The notes under the pieces were generated by a model. The model made no database searches. It was not told the origin of the DNA and saw only the letters and a list, made by a program, of their open reading frames with translations. DNA of 64,000 nucleotides. Origin: a virus. Below are positions 8,598 through 16,176 of the stretch, piece after piece. Each line of letters begins with the position of its first letter. Position 1 is the first letter of the stretch. The position numbers and the translations under genes were made by a program. The stretch spans positions 1 to 64,000 of IMG/VR virus record IMGVR_UViG_3300021420_000018. One strand, 5' to 3'.

Positions 8598-9423
8598 AGC
8601 TAACTCCCTTTTCCCGAATACCGTCGGACTCATTGATCTGATCCGCAGCTGCGGACAGGCATGCGTCCACACCGACAGACTGCGCAACGTGCCTGAACAT
8701 GCGATTGTCACGCGGGAGACAGGGCCCGCCGTAGGGAGATCCCGGTTTCAGGTAGGCGTTTCCGATGCGCGGATCGCAGCCCACGGCATCCATGATGACA
8801 GAGGAGTCTGCGCCTAACTTCTCCGCTACCAGGTGTAGTTGATTCGCGAGCGAAATCTTAATGGTCAGCGCGCAGTTCAGCGTGATCTTGGCGAGCTCTG
8901 CCTCGATAAGGGTCATGCGCTTGACCGGAGCAGAAGTGATGCGCCTGTAAATCTCTTCGCACTGATCGCCGGCCTGCTTGGACTTTGAGCCGATTAGGAC
9001 GATTGCGGGATTCAGCAAATCTCTGCGCACTTCCGCAAGACGGATGAACTCAGGCTTATAGCAGATATTATTCCCGACGATCTCGCGGAACTTATCGCAG
9101 CTGCCAGGAGTGGTCGTGCTTCCGATGATGTAGAGATAGTCGTGCTTTCCTGAGTTTTCCGCCGAAGCGGCGAACCGCGTTAAGGCGTCTTCCAAATACT
9201 CGTTGGAAAAAGAGCCGTCCGATCTCGACGGAGTCTGAACAATGAAGATTGCCGCTTGGGACTGCTGAACAGCCCTGGCAGGATCGCTCGTGTCTACATC
9301 GCTCTCCACTGTCTTTGTTAGATCGTTGTCGTAACCGACAGCCTCGAAGCCGACGTAGCGTAGCATGTCGAGTAGCGGCTTTCCCACGCGCCCGAGACCG
9401 CAAACGGCTATGCGTTCGATCAT
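8590..9423 (-). CDS. Short UDP-sugar 6-dehydrogenase-like protein
   Basis: 277 residues. The N-terminal NAD-binding Rossmann motif IAVCGLGRVGKPL, the middle helix TLIEAELAKITLNCALTIK and the catalytic cysteine motif GGPCLPRDN match the UDP-glucose/GDP-mannose dehydrogenase family. At ~280 residues against the usual ~400-450, it lacks the C-terminal UDP-binding domain. It could supply oxidised nucleotide sugars for the glycosyltransferases around it, if active. Confidence 0.75.
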   Translation of the reverse strand: MIERIAVCGLGRVGKPLLDMLRYVGFEAVGYDNDLTKTVESDVDTSDPARAVQQSQAAIFIVQTPSRSDGSFSNEYLEDALTRFAASAENSGKHDYLYIIGSTTTPGSCDKFREIVGNNICYKPEFIRLAEVRRDLLNPAIVLIGSKSKQAGDQCEEIYRRITSAPVKRMTLIEAELAKITLNCALTIKISLANQLHLVAEKLGADSSVIMDAVGCDPRIGNAYLKPGSPYGGPCLPRDNRMFRHVAQSVGVDACLSAAADQINESDGIREKGVSYA

Positions 9424-9614
9424 TCCGCTGCCCTCCGGCCACACATTGGGCAGAACTTCGGAAGATCAATAGAATCGCCATCGTCATCTTCCACGATCCA
9501 TATGAACTCACAATTGCCGGCCGAACACAGGACATTTACGTATTCGCACAGATCGGCCGGCGCAGCTTTTGAAACCGTCAGCGTAGTTTCTTGGGCTAAG
9601 CGATTGCCAGGCAT
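9420..9614 (-). CDS. Zinc-binding microprotein
   Basis: 64 residues, with CSAGNC and CPMCGRR forming a likely zinc site. ATGA overlap with the dehydrogenase start. Function unknown. Confidence 0.55.
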   Translation of the reverse strand: MPGNRLAQETTLTVSKAAPADLCEYVNVLCSAGNCEFIWIVEDDDGDSIDLPKFCPMCGRRAAE

Positions 9615-10282
9615 GAGGGAAGCTCCTCGCAAAAGTTGCAGTTATCCTTGGTTATATGGCGGTTTACATGCCAGCGTATGTGTAAGGCGAATGGCAGATG
9701 TTTCGTGCCAGGCAATAAATTGTAGTTAGATATAGGATTGTGATTCAGTCTCAGCTTGCGGCTTATTCTCTCCCGCATTTCTTCGGAGCGATTCGCAGCG
9801 GCTGCAGCAATCTTTCGCCTCGTTTCATCCGACCTTGGCACTCTTCTGAGGGATAATTTAGGCACTCCTGTCTCAGACTCGCTTATTTTCTTCTTGTGCT
9901 CTTCGGAAAACGTTTTGCCTTTCATTGGCGAAATCCTGCCCTTTAATGAGGAACTCATCCTCGCACAGTGTTCAGGCGAAGATTTAAGCCCTAGCCGTGT
10001 ATGGCCCGCAACTAGAGATATGTTGTAGGCTGGTCGCTGATCTAGGTAATGCTGTTCACGCTCCAGCAAGTTACAGGGCTCAACGATTTCCACAATTTCA
10101 AACACGAATGCCGCCTCGCCATATTTGGCGTAGGCTCTTTGCAAAATGCCGGACGAATGAACGCCTCTGCGAAGAGTAGAAAGATGCTGCTTAACGCGGA
10201 GATGCCAGTCGTTCGTCGAGCCTACGTAAACCTTGCCATTAACTAGATTGCGTATCCGATATACTGCCGATATTCGTATCAT
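9596..10282 (-). CDS. GIY-YIG homing endonuclease with NUMOD-like tail
   Basis: AVYRIRNLVNGKVYVGST is the GIY-YIG motif, with R and E catalytic positions following (EREQHYLDQ). The C-terminal repeats (SPEHCARMSSSLKG, SEEHKKKISES, SDETRRKIAAAA) are NUMOD-type DNA-binding modules. The start overlaps the glycosyltransferase stop (ATGA), and the 3' end overlaps the next gene by 19 bases. Confidence 0.9.
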   Translation of the reverse strand: MIRISAVYRIRNLVNGKVYVGSTNDWHLRVKQHLSTLRRGVHSSGILQRAYAKYGEAAFVFEIVEIVEPCNLLEREQHYLDQRPAYNISLVAGHTRLGLKSSPEHCARMSSSLKGRISPMKGKTFSEEHKKKISESETGVPKLSLRRVPRSDETRRKIAAAAANRSEEMRERISRKLRLNHNPISNYNLLPGTKHLPFALHIRWHVNRHITKDNCNFCEELPSCLAIA

Positions 10283-11070
10283 GGTGCCCATCGATGCCCA
10301 CAACTATTACAATGCCTCATGCCCCCGGCCATAGTCACAGCGGTACTTTTACATTCTGGACATTTCGCCTGCTGGAGAGGCACTCGCTCCGGACCGGGAC
10401 CAGGACTTGAACCAGATGGTCCCTGATAAGCTGCCTTATTACTCCTGAAGAGATATAAATAAAGCACGGAATCCACGTAGTGCTCGGTCTTGACGACTCC
10501 CTTATTGCGGAGCTCGGCCGCCCAACGCGCATCTTCGCCAGGCCCGCCGCGCATCGGCACGAGCAATGCGAGATCCCTGCGGATCGGATTCACGTGCGAG
10601 ATATCTCGATACCAGCCCTTGGAATCTCCGGACCATTCCTTGTAGCGCAAGGAATGAAACGTAGGAACTTGTTTCTCGCCGTCCATGAACATCTGCAGCT
10701 GGAACCCGATGTAATCGATCCCGTCCAGCAGCGGATAAATCGTGGACACGTAGTTGTCGGCCACAAGATCGTCATCGTCTACCTGCGAGACGTAAGTGCC
10801 TTTGGCCTGCTCGATCATCGCTTGACGGTTTGTGCCGAGATCCAATGCCTTCTCGAAGGGGCGCACAATGATTTCCACGTCGTCCATGCCGGCGACTTGC
10901 GGACGCAGTACGTCCATCAAACGCGCGAGCAGCTCCGTGCGGCTAGGGTCGTGCAAAACCAGAATCGACCACTTCATCTCGACCGGTTTTGGCTTCACTT
11001 CTTGCTTCGGCTTAGGTTTCGGCGTTTGCTCAGATTTCGGTTGCTCAGATTTCAGTGTTTGCTCAGCCAT
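10279..11070 (-). CDS. Glycosyltransferase with C-terminal zinc ribbon
   Basis: 263 residues. A Lys/Pro/Glu-rich leader precedes a GT-A-like domain (WSILVLHDPSR, YVSQVDDDDLV with the acidic metal motif). A Pro/Gly linker then leads to CPEC...CNSCGHRW, a zinc ribbon. The fused ribbon is unusual for a glycosyltransferase. Confidence 0.65.
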   Translation of the reverse strand: MAEQTLKSEQPKSEQTPKPKPKQEVKPKPVEMKWSILVLHDPSRTELLARLMDVLRPQVAGMDDVEIIVRPFEKALDLGTNRQAMIEQAKGTYVSQVDDDDLVADNYVSTIYPLLDGIDYIGFQLQMFMDGEKQVPTFHSLRYKEWSGDSKGWYRDISHVNPIRRDLALLVPMRGGPGEDARWAAELRNKGVVKTEHYVDSVLYLYLFRSNKAAYQGPSGSSPGPGPERVPLQQAKCPECKSTAVTMAGGMRHCNSCGHRWAP

Positions 11071-11749
11071 TCATCGCCTCCCTGAGTTTTTTAACATCAT
11101 CCATGCGTTGCGAAAGAGAGTTGCGCCATAACTGGCTGACGTTGTCTCGGTCATGGCGAGCTAATCGGTCTTTGGTCGTCTGATCTTCAGCAGACTTTCC
11201 GAACCAGTAATGCATGTGTTCGATTACGAACGGCACATACTTTCTGCGCCCTAGCTGTTCCGCACAAAAGTTTACCCAGGTATCTCCGTAATCGGAACTG
11301 AAAATCCCCGGCGTCAAATAGCCTAGCGTTTCGATCCAGCGTCTGTGCACGAAAGGGTGGACGCCAAACTCTCCATTGCTGCTCGGAAGGCCTGTGTCGC
11401 TGCCGTCCCTACCGTGCACCATCATGATCTTGTCTCGACAGCCGGCGAATGCATCTTCTACCATCAGGTCCCAACCTGGCGTTCTATAGATCACGTCATC
11501 GTTCGACTGTTGCAGCACGTCTCCTGTGGCATGTTTGGCGAGCTCGTTCCAGGTTTGCGAAAGAATAATCCTCGGGCCGATTTGGATATAAGAAACGCAG
11601 AGATTCGCGGCGCACAACGCAGTCGATGGGTCATCCTCATCCGCATAAACCAACACCTCTACAGGCTTTGCTACGGTGGCAAGAATAGAGATGATGGTGC
11701 GCTCCAGTTGAAAGGCCCTGCCTCGGGTGGGAATGAGAATGGATATCAT
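11063..11749 (-). CDS. GT2-like glycosyltransferase, copy 1
   Basis: MISILIPTRGR begins the GT-A fold; SNDDVIYRTPGWD carries the acidic motif and RRWIETLGYLTPGIF follows. Paralogous to 12375-13052 with the same motif order. ATGA overlap with the FkbM gene upstream. Confidence 0.7.
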   Translation of the reverse strand: MISILIPTRGRAFQLERTIISILATVAKPVEVLVYADEDDPSTALCAANLCVSYIQIGPRIILSQTWNELAKHATGDVLQQSNDDVIYRTPGWDLMVEDAFAGCRDKIMMVHGRDGSDTGLPSSNGEFGVHPFVHRRWIETLGYLTPGIFSSDYGDTWVNFCAEQLGRRKYVPFVIEHMHYWFGKSAEDQTTKDRLARHDRDNVSQLWRNSLSQRMDDVKKLREAMNG

Positions 11750-12378
11750 CAAAACCGATCGTTGCGCAAAAACAGATTGAAATCGAATACGTGAGTGACG
11801 GTCCACCCTGGCAGCATTGCGAGCAGCTCAGGACGGAGAGCTTGACCATCATACAACTCACGTTCCTCCGACTCGATGAACAAATAGCGCGTGCGTTTTA
11901 GTGCTGCCTGGCCGCCCTTAATCATGTCGCGCTCGGCACCTTGAATATCGACCCACAGCACATCGATGTGATCCAAGCCGGCCTTGGCAAAGATGGTGTC
12001 CAAATCGTAACAAGGAATCTTCTCGCCGAGTAAGCGGAAATCGTACCAGGGTTTTTCACGCAGATGGCCGGTTGGTTTACGTATTGATCCTGAGCCGCGG
12101 CCGTCCGACGTGTAGCAGGCCCAGAAGTCACACATGCCGGTATGGTCGCTGATGGCTCCCCAGATCGCCGTGGCCCCGATGTGGCCGGCGACGTTGGCGA
12201 CGGTTGCGAAGTTTTCTTTGTCAGCTTCGACCATGATGATTTCTGATTGGCGATCTCGAACGTAGCTAGCCATCCAGTTAGCGTCCTCGCCTTGATAGGA
12301 GCCAAGATCGACAATCACAGGGTCTTTGCAGTCTCTTAGAACCGCGCCGACTGCCAGCATTTCATTGTCAGAACTCAC
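11749..12378 (-). CDS. FkbM-family methyltransferase, copy 1
   Basis: A GTG start with GGAGG upstream and a GTGA overlap is preferred over the upstream ATG. VDLGSYQGEDA (motif I), IMVEADKENF, and DVLWVDIQGAERDMIKGG are FkbM hallmarks. Paralogous to 13592-14203. Probably O-methylates a sugar made by this island. Confidence 0.75.
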   Translation of the reverse strand: MSSDNEMLAVGAVLRDCKDPVIVDLGSYQGEDANWMASYVRDRQSEIIMVEADKENFATVANVAGHIGATAIWGAISDHTGMCDFWACYTSDGRGSGSIRKPTGHLREKPWYDFRLLGEKIPCYDLDTIFAKAGLDHIDVLWVDIQGAERDMIKGGQAALKRTRYLFIESEERELYDGQALRPELLAMLPGWTVTHVFDFNLFLRNDRF

Positions 12379-13052
12379 GACGGCCTCCAGCTCGAATCCA
12401 TCGCCGCTCGCAATGCTTCGCTTTCGCTCTCGCGCTCGCGGGCTGTCAGCTCGAAGGCCTTCCACGGCTCTTGCGCCTGGCGCCTCTCGTTTCCGCGGCG
12501 GTAGGTCTCATCAAGCGGAGCCTTGTTCCAGATAGGGTGAATGTGCTCGACGGTAAAAGGCACGAACTGAATGCGGTTGATTCTTTTGGCCACATCGTAC
12601 AGCCAGGTATCGATGTAGTCGGCGCAAAAGTACGGCGGGATCCACCGGCCTACAGTCTCGATCCAGCGGCGGTGAACGATTGGTGATGTCGGATATTTCG
12701 TGCCGTCCGGACCTCCGTCATTGCCAAAAACCATGAGGATTTTATCTGGACACTGTGCGAAGGCTCCTTCCACCATGCCGTCCCAACCAGGCGTGCGGCA
12801 GATTACATCGTCTGCAGAAGCCATCAGCAGATCACCGGTGGCAAACCGCAGAAGCGTATCCCAGTACGCGGAAAGCACGAGCTGCGGTCCGCGAATGATC
12901 TGCGCATCAAACAGCCGGCCATCGTAGGAGTGATCGTCGTAGTCCACGTAGCAGAGGATTTCCGGTTGCACGTTGCTGTGCAAACGGAAAGATTCGATCA
13001 GGCGAAGCAGTTCATTGGGCCGATTGCGTGTCGGGAATATGATCGAGATCAT
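12375..13052 (-). CDS. GT2-like glycosyltransferase, copy 2
   Basis: MISIIFPTRNR, ASADDVICRTPGWDGMVEGAF and HRRWIETVGRWIPPYF parallel the copy at 11063. The C-terminus is Glu/Arg-rich. The tandem GT/FkbM pairs suggest duplication. Confidence 0.7.
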   Translation of the reverse strand: MISIIFPTRNRPNELLRLIESFRLHSNVQPEILCYVDYDDHSYDGRLFDAQIIRGPQLVLSAYWDTLLRFATGDLLMASADDVICRTPGWDGMVEGAFAQCPDKILMVFGNDGGPDGTKYPTSPIVHRRWIETVGRWIPPYFCADYIDTWLYDVAKRINRIQFVPFTVEHIHPIWNKAPLDETYRRGNERRQAQEPWKAFELTARERESESEALRAAMDSSWRPS

Positions 13053-13595
13053 TTATTCTGGCCGCGCGAATACGGCCAATCCTACTACGCTCGGCACCAG
13101 TAAGTGCGGCCAATCTCTGGCGCTCGCAAACGATTCGTACATCAAGTCAAAACCAAAGATAGCGTCATGCCAGCACACGATCCCACCCGGGGAGATATTG
13201 TGTCGATCCAGGCTCATGACTTCATTGATGCGGCAGTCTACGCCTCCGGAATCGATGTGGACAAAATCCATCATTCGAAAACTGCTCAACGTCTCTATTC
13301 CTGACTTCTCAATGACGGAGACAGGTAATCCCTCGAGACGCTTCATGGCTGGCTCGATCCTCTCTGGATCGATATCGCAGGTCGTCAAATGCCCAAAGCC
13401 GTTGTCGCGCAGAGCTCGGCCAATCCACTCGGCCGAATCGCCAACCAGCGTCCCTGTTTCTACACAAACATTCGGCTTGAGCACACGGACCAAGCCATAC
13501 AACAGTGCGCCGACTTCCTGTTCGACGCCGCGGCCAATCACCATGTCGTACAGTTCGCGCTTACGGGTCGCCGGCATCCGTGCGTACAGTTTCAT
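13053..13595 (-). CDS. SAM-dependent methyltransferase-like protein
   Basis: 180 residues. VCVETGTLVGDSAEWIG (motif I), LTTCDIDPERI (acidic residue of strand 2) and FVHIDSGG are typical of the methyltransferase-24 type fold. Directly adjoins the GT2-like gene. Confidence 0.65.
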   Translation of the reverse strand: MKLYARMPATRKRELYDMVIGRGVEQEVGALLYGLVRVLKPNVCVETGTLVGDSAEWIGRALRDNGFGHLTTCDIDPERIEPAMKRLEGLPVSVIEKSGIETLSSFRMMDFVHIDSGGVDCRINEVMSLDRHNISPGGIVCWHDAIFGFDLMYESFASARDWPHLLVPSVVGLAVFARPE

Positions 13596-14203
13596 TGATG
13601 GGCGCCATTCTTAAGAAGTAGGTTCCAAGGAAACTCTTGCATTAGGACCCAACCTGGCAGCATGGCCAATAGCTGATCTCTCGTCGCCATGTTCTGATAG
13701 ACCGCGCGGTTGAATACTTCCATGAAAAGATAGCGGGTTCGGCTGATCGCCGCGCGCCCGTGATCGATCATGTCGCGCTCCGCTCCGTGGATATCGACAT
13801 AAAGAAGATCGATCTGGCCGATGTTATGACGGCTGCAAAAATCGTCGAACGTATAGCAGGGTACAGGACCGATTCCTGAAAACTCATCTGGCGGTACGCT
13901 CAGACCATCCAACGGCCTGTAAATAGAGCCGAACCCTCCGCCGCTAGAACGCGATCCCCAAAACTCGCAGATCCCGGTGTGGTCGGCAATCGCTCCATGG
14001 ACGGCCACGATCGGAAGCATTTTGGCTGTCAGGTCCTCGAAGTTGAGCGGATCGGCCTCGATGCAGAAAACCTTGGGGCGTCTCGACGCTTCGATCATCC
14101 ATTCCGTATCGCTGCCATCCTGGGCGCCGAGCTCTACGAGACAAGGGCTGTCGCGTTCGGCCAGGATCTTCGAGATTGCTGTTTGTTCTTCAGGATAGGT
14201 CAC
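13592..14203 (-). CDS. FkbM-family methyltransferase, copy 2
   Basis: VELGAQDGSDTEWM, FCIEADPLNF and LLYVDIHGAERDMIDHG repeat the FkbM pattern, and the C-terminal LLAMLPGWVLMQEF matches copy 1 (LLAMLPGWTVTHVF). ATGA overlaps on both sides imply translational coupling. Confidence 0.75.
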   Translation of the reverse strand: MTYPEEQTAISKILAERDSPCLVELGAQDGSDTEWMIEASRRPKVFCIEADPLNFEDLTAKMLPIVAVHGAIADHTGICEFWGSRSSGGGFGSIYRPLDGLSVPPDEFSGIGPVPCYTFDDFCSRHNIGQIDLLYVDIHGAERDMIDHGRAAISRTRYLFMEVFNRAVYQNMATRDQLLAMLPGWVLMQEFPWNLLLKNGAHQ

Positions 14204-15177
14204 TGGATAAGCGCTGCACTTGCCTTCGAAACCATGGCGAGCATTTGATCGAGCATGCCCTCGAGCGTGTACTTCTTGTGGACCAGCTCACAGCCGGCCT
14301 TGGCAATCTTCTCGCGCTCGTCGTCGTTCTGTAAATAATGGACGATCTGTTTTGCATTGTCGGCAAAGTAGCCGATGTCGTAATAAACGAGATGCTTTCT
14401 GTCTTCAAAGATGGAGAGGTTTTCCGCAGCATCCCCAAACAGCCGTGGTGCCATCAGAAACGTGCCGCAGCCCATTACGTCCCAACACTTCTCTACTAGC
14501 AATCTCGATAGTGGCGGCAAAAGGAAAAAACATTTAAGAGAACGGTAGTTCTCGGCGAGCAGCTCCGTGCTATCGCGCTCGCGGATCCCTGAGAGATCCT
14601 GCACGATCACAGGGCCGTATCGGAACGCCAGGTTGGGCGGCATGTGCTGAATCAGTCTGTCGAGATACTTCTTGCGGTCCCCATACATCGTGCCGATAAA
14701 GCCGAGTTCCCACAACTTTTGAGTCTGGATATGCGGCTTGAAAATAGTTGTGTCCGCTCCGAACGGCAACCATTGCCCGCCGTACTTCTTCGCGTCTTGC
14801 GCAGCAGGAAACGAATAATGGTGGGCCCACTTCAACAGCTCCGGCATTCTGGTTGGCAGCCCAAGATCGACGCGGTCCATCGATTCATCAAAGCGCGCGA
14901 TGATCGGAACTTTGATCTTCGACCAGGCCTCCCATCCATAGATTGCCGCCAACCAAGGAGTTGCGTATTCCGCGTAAGTTACTAGAATGCAGTCGCATTT
15001 GTTTAGGCCCTCTATCGATGGCATATGGAGGCGCACGTACTCAACATTCGCAACAGCATTACCTGGCAAAGAACAATTCAGAACCTCGTGACCCATGCGT
15101 TCCAAAGTCTCTCGATATCCGAAGAGACCGTAATGGCAGGCCTGCACGCTTCTTATCGTAAATAAGCAAACTCTCAT
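14200..15177 (-). CDS. GT-B (CgeB-like) glycosyltransferase
   Basis: 325 residues. MRVCLFTIRSVQACHYGLFGY begins a GT-B N-domain. WLPFGADTTIFKP, LGFIGTMYGDRKKYLD and the C-terminal VEKCWDVMGCGTFLMAPR look like the glycosyltransferase family with CgeB-like C-termini. First sugar-transfer gene transcribed in this island. Confidence 0.7.
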   Translation of the reverse strand: MRVCLFTIRSVQACHYGLFGYRETLERMGHEVLNCSLPGNAVANVEYVRLHMPSIEGLNKCDCILVTYAEYATPWLAAIYGWEAWSKIKVPIIARFDESMDRVDLGLPTRMPELLKWAHHYSFPAAQDAKKYGGQWLPFGADTTIFKPHIQTQKLWELGFIGTMYGDRKKYLDRLIQHMPPNLAFRYGPVIVQDLSGIRERDSTELLAENYRSLKCFFLLPPLSRLLVEKCWDVMGCGTFLMAPRLFGDAAENLSIFEDRKHLVYYDIGYFADNAKQIVHYLQNDDEREKIAKAGCELVHKKYTLEGMLDQMLAMVSKASAALIQ

Positions 15178-15356
15178 GTTTGTCGCTGTCTGCGTATCGG
15201 CTTTCTGTAGGTTCCGTATGCGTTGAGCACGTGCGCGGTAGCATCCCCAACCGACATCGAAAGGCGGTAATGTCTAAACGCTTCCACGTCTCTCTCGTTA
15301 CGCAACTCAGCGGGAGGATTTATTTCCGAATCGTCGAGGACTATCCTGCGAGGCAC
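15174..15356 (-). CDS. Small protein with RRIVLDDSEI N-terminus
   Basis: 60 residues starting MPRRIVLDDSEINPP. The same opening occurs in 25237-25530 (MARRIVFDDAEITTP) and, internally, in 24749-25237 (RRRIYFDDVPPP). The rest is basic. Its 3' end overlaps the glycosyltransferase start. Confidence 0.55.
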   Translation of the reverse strand: MPRRIVLDDSEINPPAELRNERDVEAFRHYRLSMSVGDATAHVLNAYGTYRKPIRRQRQT

Positions 15357-15392
15357 CGGCAGATTCTAGAGGAGAGGAAAGGCGATTGCAAC

Positions 15393-15406
15393 AATAAACG
15401 CTTACT
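15393..15406 (-). promoter_or_regulatory. Operator-like palindrome
   Basis: AGTAAGCGTTTATT on the minus strand resembles the promoter operators further right. It overlaps the stop of the gene upstream and precedes the RRIVLDD gene by ~40 bp. No clear -35 is present. Confidence 0.35.
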
Positions 15407-15893
15407 TCGCTGTCCAGCCGCTAGCTGTACTCCCACCCGATTCTTTCACCCAAGCCGTAACATTAGAACCGCCAGTAATGCTCGTGTAGATGGTGCCCAG
15501 GGGAGCTGAAACTACGCCTTGCGGAGATCCACTGCCACTGATAGGAAACTGCTGCTGCACGGCTGTCAGGCTTAAGCCAGGACCGGCGATCGTCATGCTC
15601 ACGGCAACGCCGACATTGTTGCCACCCGTCCAGTTTGCGGTGATCTGAAAATAATCGTACGTGTCAGAAAGGCTGATCGATCGCGTCGTGCCCGACGTCC
15701 CGTTGTAAGTATCCAGGAGCGCGACGACGCCAATAGAGTTCTTGCAACCCTCGACTTGGATCGTTAACGAACCAGGCGCGCCGGAAATCGTATAGGTGAT
15801 GCTGATCGCACCGCCGGATGCGATGCCGACAGTGTTTTGAACTGAGAAGGGATAACCGGATCGGACAATGCTGAACTGGGAGACTGATTGCAT
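15402..15893 (-). CDS. Structural beta-sandwich-like protein
   Basis: 163 residues, rich in Ser, Gly, Thr and Val with alternating hydrophobics (ISITYTISGAPGSLTIQVEG, YDYFQITANWTGG). Follows the capsid genes, so a decoration or fibre protein is plausible. Confidence 0.5.
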   Translation of the reverse strand: MQSVSQFSIVRSGYPFSVQNTVGIASGGAISITYTISGAPGSLTIQVEGCKNSIGVVALLDTYNGTSGTTRSISLSDTYDYFQITANWTGGNNVGVAVSMTIAGPGLSLTAVQQQFPISGSGSPQGVVSAPLGTIYTSITGGSNVTAWVKESGGSTASGWTAK

Positions 15894-15895
15894 TA

Positions 15896-16114
15896 TTAGG
15901 TCGCGCCAAGACCTTCGTCAATGATCCCCGGCTTCTGGCCGCCGTAAATATACGACTCGTAGTTTTTTAGGTTTTGCTGAGCCAACAATACGGCGTTCTG
16001 GGCGGCTACGTGGTTGGTGACGTTTGTATTAAGCGTGGCCATCGCTGCAGCAAGCGTCGCCTGCAAGGTGGCCAGCTGAGTTAGTTGCGCGGCATTTGGG
16101 ACGCGAGGTGCCAT
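15896..16114 (-). CDS. Small helical head-region protein
   Basis: 72 residues, Ala/Gln/Asn-rich helices (AAMATLNTNVTNHVAAQNAV) followed by NYESYIYGG. Starts at MAPRVPNAAQ. Located between capsid and structural genes. Confidence 0.5.
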   Translation of the reverse strand: MAPRVPNAAQLTQLATLQATLAAAMATLNTNVTNHVAAQNAVLLAQQNLKNYESYIYGGQKPGIIDEGLGAT

Positions 16115-16176
16115 GATTTTCACACCTTACTTGAGGCGGCCGCCCGAGATGAACGACCGCCAACAAGCCTCCTGGT

